This document shows, piece after piece, positions 58,028 to 64,000 of a stretch of DNA of 64,000 nt. The notes under the pieces were generated by a model, which was not told the origin of the DNA, did no database searches, and worked only from the letters and a program-made list of their open reading frames with translations. The stretch is from Paraconiothyrium sp. Pb-2020. Taxonomy: Eukaryota > Ascomycota > Dothideomycetes > Pleosporales > Didymosphaeriaceae. Position 1 is the first letter of the stretch. Each line of letters opens with the position of its first letter. A program made the translations under genes and the position numbers. The DNA is taken from positions 1,922,001-1,986,000 of the forward strand of contig JAJUBI010000006.1 of the NCBI GenBank assembly GCA_022419385.1, written 5' to 3'.

Positions 58028-59389
58028 ATGAGGTTCACCGGCACCCTTGCTCTTGCGTCCGCCGTCGCTTCGGCTGAAGCCGCAGAGACTGTGCTGGGAG
58101 CTTACATGTTCCACCGCCACGGCGACCGAACTCCCAAATCGTTGGCGCCAACCAACCTCACTGCTCTGGGATATGAACAGGTCTACACATCTGGCCAGTA
58201 CTACCGGTCGAGGTACCTTAGCGGCGACTCCAAGATCAAGGGCATCAACCAGGACATCGTCAGGCTTACCCAGCTTGCCGTAACTGCACCTGTGGACAAT
58301 GTGCTCCAGAACTCCGCTCAAGGCTTCCTGCAGGGCCTGTACCCTCCTTATCAAACGGCCCAGACTCTTCGCAATGGTAGCGATGTACAGGCCCCCATGG
58401 ATGGATACCAACTGATTCCCATCAACACGGTAGACACCGGCGCAGGCAGCGAGGACAACGGCTGGCTCCAGGATGCGTCTAGCTGCGCAAACGCCAAAAC
58501 CAGCTCCAACTCCTTCTTCTCCAGCGCCGAGTACAACAATCTTTTGAACAAGACCACCGACTTCTACAAGGCGCTTGTTCCCGTTGTGAATGCCACCTTC
58601 GACGAAAAAGACGTCACCTTCAAGAACGCCTACGTCGTCTACGACCTGATCAACGTGGCCGAGATCCATAATTCCTCCATCCCCTCCTCCGATGTTCTCA
58701 CAAACGACACGCTCTATCAAATCCGCACTCTTGCTGACGCCCACGAGTATGGTCTTGCATACAACGCCTCCGACAACATGCGCGCCATCTCAGGCATGCA
58801 ACTCGCAGGCGAAGTTCTCAAGTACATGAACAGTACCATCAAGTCCGGCCAAGCCGGCACCAGCGCCAACAAATTCGGCATCCAATTCGGCGCCTACGCG
58901 ACCTTCCTCTCCTTCTTCGGTCTCGTGGACCTGCCTCACGCCAACCAGACCTTCTACGGCGTGCCGGACTACGCCTCCTCCATGGTGTTCGAGCTCTTTA
59001 CCACTGCCGACACCTCCAATGGATTCCCTGCTACCGACGACCTCCAGGTCCGCTTCCTCTTCCACAACGGCACGACTTCCAACGCTAGCGAGCCCGCCGT
59101 CTACCCGCTCTTTGGCGGCAACGATGATGCTATCTCGTGGAACAGCTTCTCCAACAACATGAAGAAGTTCGCTGTCTCGACTACCGAGCAATGGTGCACA
59201 AAGTGCGGTAACACGACTGGAAAGTGTGAGCAGTACTCTCAGGATGGCACCGAAGAAGGTCGGCAAACGCGAGCAGCAATGGGGGTGGTAGCCACATGTC
59301 AGCTGCCATCGGTGGCGTCATTGGTGCCTTTGTCACGCTTGCGGTTGTGCTGGGTCTGCTCGCTGCCTTATGCTGCTCGGTGGATTTAG
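58028..59389 (+). CDS. Histidine acid phosphatase-like protein with out-of-frame membrane anchor
   Basis: The frame from ATG 58028 gives 453 aa. A signal peptide (GTLALASAVASAEA) precedes the histidine-phosphatase motif FHRHGDRTP (His31), the phospho-acceptor site. Many N-glycosylation sites and the cysteine block EQWCTKCGNTTGKC follow. The usual second motif (HD or HAE, proton donor) is not found: the matching place reads FGAYATFLSFF. After EQYSQDGTEEG the annotated frame becomes Arg/Leu/Cys-rich and ends. Other frames hold what the family has there: a Ser/Gly linker and membrane helix (AAIGGVIGAFVTLAVVLGLL, about 59297-59360), then a basic tail (GGFRLAKKGR, about 59382-59411). Two single-base changes (about 59258 and 59367) would explain this, either real decay or sequence error. 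Expected location is cell surface or secreted. Confidence 0.78.
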   Translation: MRFTGTLALASAVASAEAAETVLGAYMFHRHGDRTPKSLAPTNLTALGYEQVYTSGQYYRSRYLSGDSKIKGINQDIVRLTQLAVTAPVDNVLQNSAQGFLQGLYPPYQTAQTLRNGSDVQAPMDGYQLIPINTVDTGAGSEDNGWLQDASSCANAKTSSNSFFSSAEYNNLLNKTTDFYKALVPVVNATFDEKDVTFKNAYVVYDLINVAEIHNSSIPSSDVLTNDTLYQIRTLADAHEYGLAYNASDNMRAISGMQLAGEVLKYMNSTIKSGQAGTSANKFGIQFGAYATFLSFFGLVDLPHANQTFYGVPDYASSMVFELFTTADTSNGFPATDDLQVRFLFHNGTTSNASEPAVYPLFGGNDDAISWNSFSNNMKKFAVSTTEQWCTKCGNTTGKCEQYSQDGTEEGRQTRAAMGVVATCQLPSVASLVPLSRLRLCWVCSLPYAARWI

Positions 59390-60182
59390 GCTCGCTAAGA
59401 AGGGGCGCGCATCGAACGCCTCGCAGTTTCTGAGGTTGCGGGTCGCAAGGCTTAAACCCTGTGACGCGTGATGGACGAAAAGTATGTAGTGACGATGTTC
59501 ACGATGGTACAGACGGTGACTTAATTGAATGTATACCTACGAATAGTAAACAATATTTGATGCTTGCTGCGTTGCTCAGATGTCAGCAGCAATTGATAAA
59601 CAGCTTAACGTTCGGAGTCAGATTAGTGTGCATGGATGTTTTTCGAAGACAAAACCTCGTCTTCGAAATGCTGATAACCATAAACCCGATTAGGCAACTC
59701 TACCCGATGTCTTTTCACGCGAGTGGTGATATGCAAATGTACGGTAATTAGTCCTGCTGCCGGACTCAGAAGGTTTCTAGGCTGACTGTTTGTCCTTTCG
59801 CGGACGAAAACCAGCGTAGAGTGTCTGCAGCCGCGCGGGCTGACATTGGGCCGAACCTGTGATAGCACTTCTAGATTGGCCTCGGGTACGTTTCCCGCGA
59901 CAATCTGTGCTAACATGTGCGTGCACAACTTCAAGGCGGCCTTTTCAATTGAACCGAGAGTTGCATCTCGCGCTCCTGGATTCGAGCGGTGGTTCCTACG
60001 ATGACGTTCAGCGCTTGCTATATCAGACCATTGTCGAACTGTACCCACATGCTCGGATGATTCAAAATGTAGCGCGACGCGGTCGCTTGATTCAAATACA
60101 TATCAAGCAATCGAGAAACAAGAGTCTGGGAGGACCTTCTAACTCCTCTTTGCTGTTTTGCATCTTCAATTCAATCTACAAG
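59390..60182. other. Intergenic
   Basis: The first 80 bp contain the displaced frame for the phosphatase cytosolic tail (to a stop near 59469). The rest has no supported gene. Confidence 0.4.
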
Positions 60183-61122
60183 ATGTCCTCCAAAACAGTG
60201 CTCATCACCGGCACCAGCGCCGGTGGCATAGGCCACGCCCTCGCCCTCGCTTTCCAAAAACGTGGCCTCACCGTCTTCGCAACCGCGCGCTCCATTTCCA
60301 AAATGCAAGATCTCACAGCGCTCCCAAACGTTCATCTTCTTATGCTCGACGTCACATCACCAGCATCCATTGCCGCAGCAGCCAAAGAGGTGGAAGCAAA
60401 GACAGGTGGGAAGCTCGATGTACTCATCAACAACGCCGGCGTACAGTACGTGATGCCAGCACTGGATCTCGATATTGAGAAGGCGAGAGACGTGTTCGAG
60501 GCAAATTACTGGGGCCCATTGCGCATGATACAGGCATTTAAGGGGATGTTGGTCAAGGCTGAAGGAACGATTGTCAATGTTGGGAGTGGAGCTGGGATTT
60601 TCTATATGCCGTTTCAGAGTAAGTATTTTTTGCTTCATAATTTCCCCTGCCATCGAGATCCGTTCCTCATAACACAATGATTTCCTCGATGAAGAAATGG
60701 TCATCAGGAAGCTCACCCATACAGGCCAATACAACGCTTCCAAAGCTGCTATAAATCAGTACTCGGAAACTCTCCGGATGGAACTCGCACCATTGAAAGT
60801 CAAGGTCATCACGCTTGTGGCTGGAAATGTCACGTCAAATATAGTCACCAACGGGGCGCCACCTAAGCAGCTGCCCGAAGACTCCTTCTACAAGCCGGTC
60901 GAAAAAGAGATTGCAAAGCAAGAGCCATTCACGAGTATGTCGACATCAAAGTTCGCTGGAGAAGTCGCCGATGAGGTTCTCGGAGGTGCGAGCGGGAGGC
61001 TTTTTAAGGGTACTAATTCGGGTACCATCAAGTGGTTGCTTCCGTTGCTGCCTCAATGGGTATTCGACAAGTTGGTCTTGGCTAATGGTAGGGGCTTGGG
61101 TAAAATGCCAGCGCTATCATAG
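60183..61122 (+). CDS. Short-chain dehydrogenase/reductase, AYR1-like
   Basis: Two exons, 60183-60618 and 60725-61122 (106-bp intron), give 277 aa. Classical SDR marks: cofactor loop TGTSAGGIGHALA, LDVTSPAS, the NNAG strand (VLINNAGVQYVM), Ser in NVGSGAG and the catalytic YNASK rebuilt right after the intron. The overall pattern, including TARSISKMQDL and the C-terminal hydrophobic GTIKWLLPLLPQWVF, resembles Ayr1-type 1-acyl-dihydroxyacetone-phosphate reductases of lipid droplets and ER, which use NADPH. Other substrates are possible. It converges with the dioxygenase gene with only about 50 bp between stops. Confidence 0.9.
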
Positions 61123-61173
61123 GAAGCTTTTATTCTCTTCAGTTCCTTTCCAAGCTCTTGTCTTGTCGTCGCA

Positions 61174-62426
61174 TCAATCATAGTACTTAGCGCTCTTGCC
61201 TCCAACGATGGTCTCCTCGTTCAACTCACTCCTTACGCGACCCTTTGCAACACCTTTCGCAACCCTCGCTTTTACCCACTCTCCGGCCGTGACTCCGACA
61301 GCGCTCTCGTCCTGGGTCTTCGTATATCCTAGTTTCTCCAAAACCGGACTTTGAATCGGGTTCAATACGACGCTATCTTCTGGGCGCACAAAATACAACA
61401 CACCAAGGCGATCAATATCGGCTTGATCAGGTGGTGGAGCGACTACGCGGTGAATACTACTTTTCAGAAACCCGTTGGTGAGGAATTCGAGGGAGTCGGC
61501 AAGGTTGACTGTTATGCTTCCTGGGTAGGGCTTCACGTATCGCCATTCGCCTTCTGGGGTGCGCACCTACACATCACATGAGCAAGGGGTAGGATCAAAT
61601 GCTCGTCCGTTGACATACCTGCAACGCAGCCACGGGCTGGCGGAACAGCAGCGTCAGCGACCCAAAATCCGTATGTCCCTTCACCCAAACATTTCCAAGT
61701 GTCTCGTTCTCCTCCGCCGTCCGCTTGTGGTACTTCATATATCTCAGGTGGCAATCGCTCTTCTCGTCATATCGGTGCTTCTCTAGAAAGAAATTCTCAG
61801 GCAATTCCAGAACGATGGCGAGCAGAACCAGCAATTTTCCCACAACATCATCGTTGATGTGGCGTGCGAATTGCTCGATCTCTTCGCGGTGTGCGTTGAC
61901 GATGTCTGGATGCGAGCGCTCCAGCTCCGGAATGAATTTGGGGATGTTGTAGATTTCAGTGTTATCTTGGATGCCTGGACGTACTTCGCGCAGTCTAAGG
62001 GGCTTGTAGCCGTTGTATCCGCCATTCTCAAGGTCGGCACGGTATTTGAGCTTTTCAGAGGCGGGGAGGTTGAAGAGCTCTTTTCCGATGGCGAATTGGC
62101 GGTCGACTGCTTCTTGACTTAGGCCGAAATTGGTGATATAGAAGAATCCTGGTTAGGTCAGTCTTGCGGAAGTGTGATATGAAGGTTGGTCAAGGTACCG
62201 ATTTTATCGATGGCTTGGAAGAGCTGCTTTGCGAGCTTCTCTTTTCCACCGGGTGTGTCGAAGAGGGAAAGGTCGAGGGTGGCGAGGTCTGCCCATTGGA
62301 CTGCAGAAATCAGCATGTTAGTCCTCTACTCCTTGAACTTCACCCACGCTCGAATTTTGTTTCTGGAACTTGATTGTAGGTCAGAACCGGAGGGTCCGCT
62401 CTAGCAGTTTCCACAATGGTAGCCAT
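61174..62426 (-). CDS. 2-oxoglutarate/Fe(II)-dependent dioxygenase, isopenicillin-N-synthase-like
   Basis: Four exons, 62426-62348, 62300-62199, 62148-61619 and 61566-61174 (introns 47, 50 and 52 bp), give 367 aa. The N-terminal DIOX_N part shows DKIGFFYITNFGL and ELFNLPASEKLKY. The catalytic barrel has GHTDFGSLTLLF (His and Asp iron ligands), the distal His in SSIHRVVAPP, and NLADSLEFLTNG typical of this fold. It should be a cytosolic oxidase or hydroxylase using molecular oxygen, Fe(II) and usually 2-oxoglutarate. Fungal relatives act in secondary metabolism or degrade small compounds. The substrate is unknown. The first donor is GTGGGT, chosen because only it keeps phase. The gene is divergent from the transporter. 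Confidence 0.9.
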
Positions 62427-62985
62427 TTCGCTAGGTCAAGTATGCTCGAGCGGTTTCAGTTTCTCGAGTAGTTTCGCTCTACTAAATAACACTGACCCCG
62501 CAAGATATTTCGGCAATAAGCCGAACATCAGACTTAGCGCGATGCGGGTGTTTGGTTAAGCTGCATGCTTATGCAGGGCTGTCGTGATCCTTGGCGAGAG
62601 CACGCAACTACCCACTCAAGCTCGGTCGAGGATCGTCGCGAGATGAATCATTCGCAACCCTGTTATCAAAGATCCTTCCTAGTGACTGTCGTCAATGAGG
62701 GCTTGCATAGCGTGCTTGCGACGAATAAACCTTTGCTGCACCGGAAGCGTGCCTATCTCCGTAAGATAGGCCTTAGTCGTCTATCGCCCATTATTAGCAC
62801 CCACATAGTGAAAAAGTATGCCATCTCGAGTCTAGTTGGACCAATTCGCACATTGCTTGTCGATTGCATGATGCAGCATTGGCTGGCTCGAGACGATGCC
62901 TGCGTAGCCCTGATAATTTTCCAGTCTTAAATAGACGGACTAGACTTTGACAACATCTGACTGACTACCATTTTTGCATCCTCTC
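62427..62985. promoter_or_regulatory. Divergent promoter, dioxygenase / MFS transporter
   Basis: 559 bp shared by two genes facing away from each other. It contains HGATAR-type matches at 62663-62668 (TGATAA on the minus strand), 62764-62769 (AGATAG) and 62911-62916 (TGATAA), which GATA factors of nitrogen control could bind. Six-base matches are common by chance. Confidence 0.35.
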
Positions 62986-64000
62986 ATGATGGTCGACACC
63001 AAAGAGCAAGCCGCTGCGGCATCGAGCGGCATCGCCTCCAACCGTGACAGTGACTTCCACTACGCGCGACGCGGTTCCATTGTTGCAGATACAACAACCG
63101 ACCCAGACATCGAAGGCTACGATGCCGAACGCATGCGCGCGAGAGCCCTTCTCTCCGCAGAGGAAGAGAAGAAACTCCTTCGGAAAATCGACTGGCGCCT
63201 CATGACCCTCTGTTCCATCATGTTCCTGCTCAAGAACATCGACGCGGACAACGTATCCAACGCGCGTGTCATGAACAAGGGCAGTCCAACAAACATCATG
63301 AAACAACTTGGAATGACTTCAAATGAATACAATTTGGTCACTACGTTGTATTATGTTCCGTATATAGTTGCTGAGGCACCTTCGAATCTTTTGATTAAAA
63401 GATTACTGCCTTCGCGATGGCAATCGAGAATTATGGTCACTTGGGGTATTGCTTTGGCTTGCCATGCTGCTGTGACGAATAAGGAGGGCCTGTATGTTGC
63501 GAGGTTCTTCCTAGGACTTGTAAGTGTGCCTAATTCCACAATGCGTGATGCGCGATGCTGAAGATTTTCCTTCCGTTAGTTCGAGGCAGGGCTATTCCCC
63601 GGCGTCATACTACAAATGTGCTACTGGTATCGACCCGACGAAATGTCCGTCCGGTTACTCTATTTCTGTAAGCTCCGACCTCACCAATCATTCTATTCGT
63701 CCAAAACTGACTCCCTTCAAGATATCCTGGGTAACCTCTCCGGGGTCGTAAGCGGACTCCTCGCCTTTGCCTTCTCCCACTTAGACGGTGCCCATGGTCT
63801 CTCCGGTTGGCAATGGATCTTCCTCGTGGAGGGTATAATCACCATCGCCTTCGGCATCGCCGTATACTGGATCTTTCCCGACTTCCCACCGCAGGCAAAA
63901 TGGCTCACCGACAAAGAAAAGGCTTTTATACAAGCCCGTCTCCCCGGAAACGCACCGCAAGCCGCAGAAGTGAACTTCAACTGGCGTGAAATCATCGAGT
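62986..64000 (+). CDS. MFS transporter, Dal5/allantoate-permease-like (partial, runs off the window)
   Basis: Exons 62986-63519, 63580-63667 and 63722 to beyond 64000 (introns 60 and 54 bp). About 300 residues are visible. A charged cytosolic N-terminus (EEEKKLLRKIDWRLM) leads into the first helices, with LLKNIDADNVSNARV, YYVPYIVAEAPSNLLIKRL and the GLYVARFFLGL|FEAGLFPGV junction, signatures of the anion:cation symporter family. RLLYFYILGNLSGVVSGLL and GLSGWQWIFLVEG follow, then the central loop (PQAKWLTDKEKAFIQARLP). The C-terminal half is outside the window. Family members carry allantoate, vitamins, nicotinate or similar organic anions across the plasma membrane with protons. Confidence 0.92.

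Noticed and set aside
59250..59340. A short intron to explain the phosphatase frame shift
   Set aside because: GT..AG pairs here give introns of 15-33 bp, too short for fungal splicing, or remove the membrane helix itself.
1..64000. tRNA, rRNA, CRISPR array, intact transposon or viral insertion
   Set aside because: I looked for B-box-like GGTTCGA motifs, tandem spaced repeats and reverse transcriptase or transposase motifs in the listed frames, and found none that holds up.

Overview
The window is nuclear DNA from a filamentous ascomycete (Pezizomycotina, most likely Dothideomycetes; no species call is possible from sequence alone). The reasons are short introns (45-109 bp, GT..AG, often with CTAAC/CTGAC-like branch sites), monocistronic genes on both strands, and typical fungal families: Zn2Cys6 regulator, HET-domain protein, DUF3433 membrane protein, type I iterative polyketide synthase, GPI-anchored S10 carboxypeptidase, Erf4 and a Dal5-type MFS carrier. 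I rebuilt exon structures by hand from splice signals and reading phase. Each spliced model below keeps an open frame.

Left part (1-25 kb): the 3' end of an unknown gene; a secreted lysine-rich KKPT-repeat protein whose C-terminal part has a possible His/Cys hydrolase signature; a 283-aa orphan; a complete 1796-aa 6-methylsalicylic-acid-synthase-type partially reducing PKS with no obvious tailoring genes; a serine carboxypeptidase; a decayed stretch with ankyrin-like remnants; a mitochondrial ABHD11/Imo32-type hydrolase; a BAR-domain protein; a 795-aa Zn2Cys6 factor; and a 143-aa orphan.

Middle part (25-45 kb) is mostly housekeeping: Vps45 (vesicle fusion), an NAD(P)-binding epimerase-like protein, Erf4 (Ras palmitoylation), a seven-TM DUF4203 protein with a long cytosolic tail, glutathione synthetase with a Yap1-type site in its promoter, a nuclear-looking zinc-finger protein with SUMO-interaction-like motifs, and 5-aminolevulinate synthase.

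Right part (45-64 kb) is more accessory: a possible small orphan gene, a DUF3433 membrane protein tail-to-tail with a HET-domain protein (32 bp apart), a secreted GH3 glucosidase with a Gly-rich insertion, the PIG-P/Gpi19 subunit of GPI-anchor synthesis, a histidine-acid-phosphatase-like protein whose membrane anchor is out of frame, an AYR1-like SDR, a 2-oxoglutarate/Fe(II) dioxygenase, and the start of a Dal5-like transporter. The last three could form a small metabolic module.

I saw no tRNA, rRNA, CRISPR array or intact transposon. No clearly undescribed system stands out. The best leads are the KKPT-repeat protein, the lone PKS, the frame-broken phosphatase anchor and the ankyrin remnants near 15 kb.
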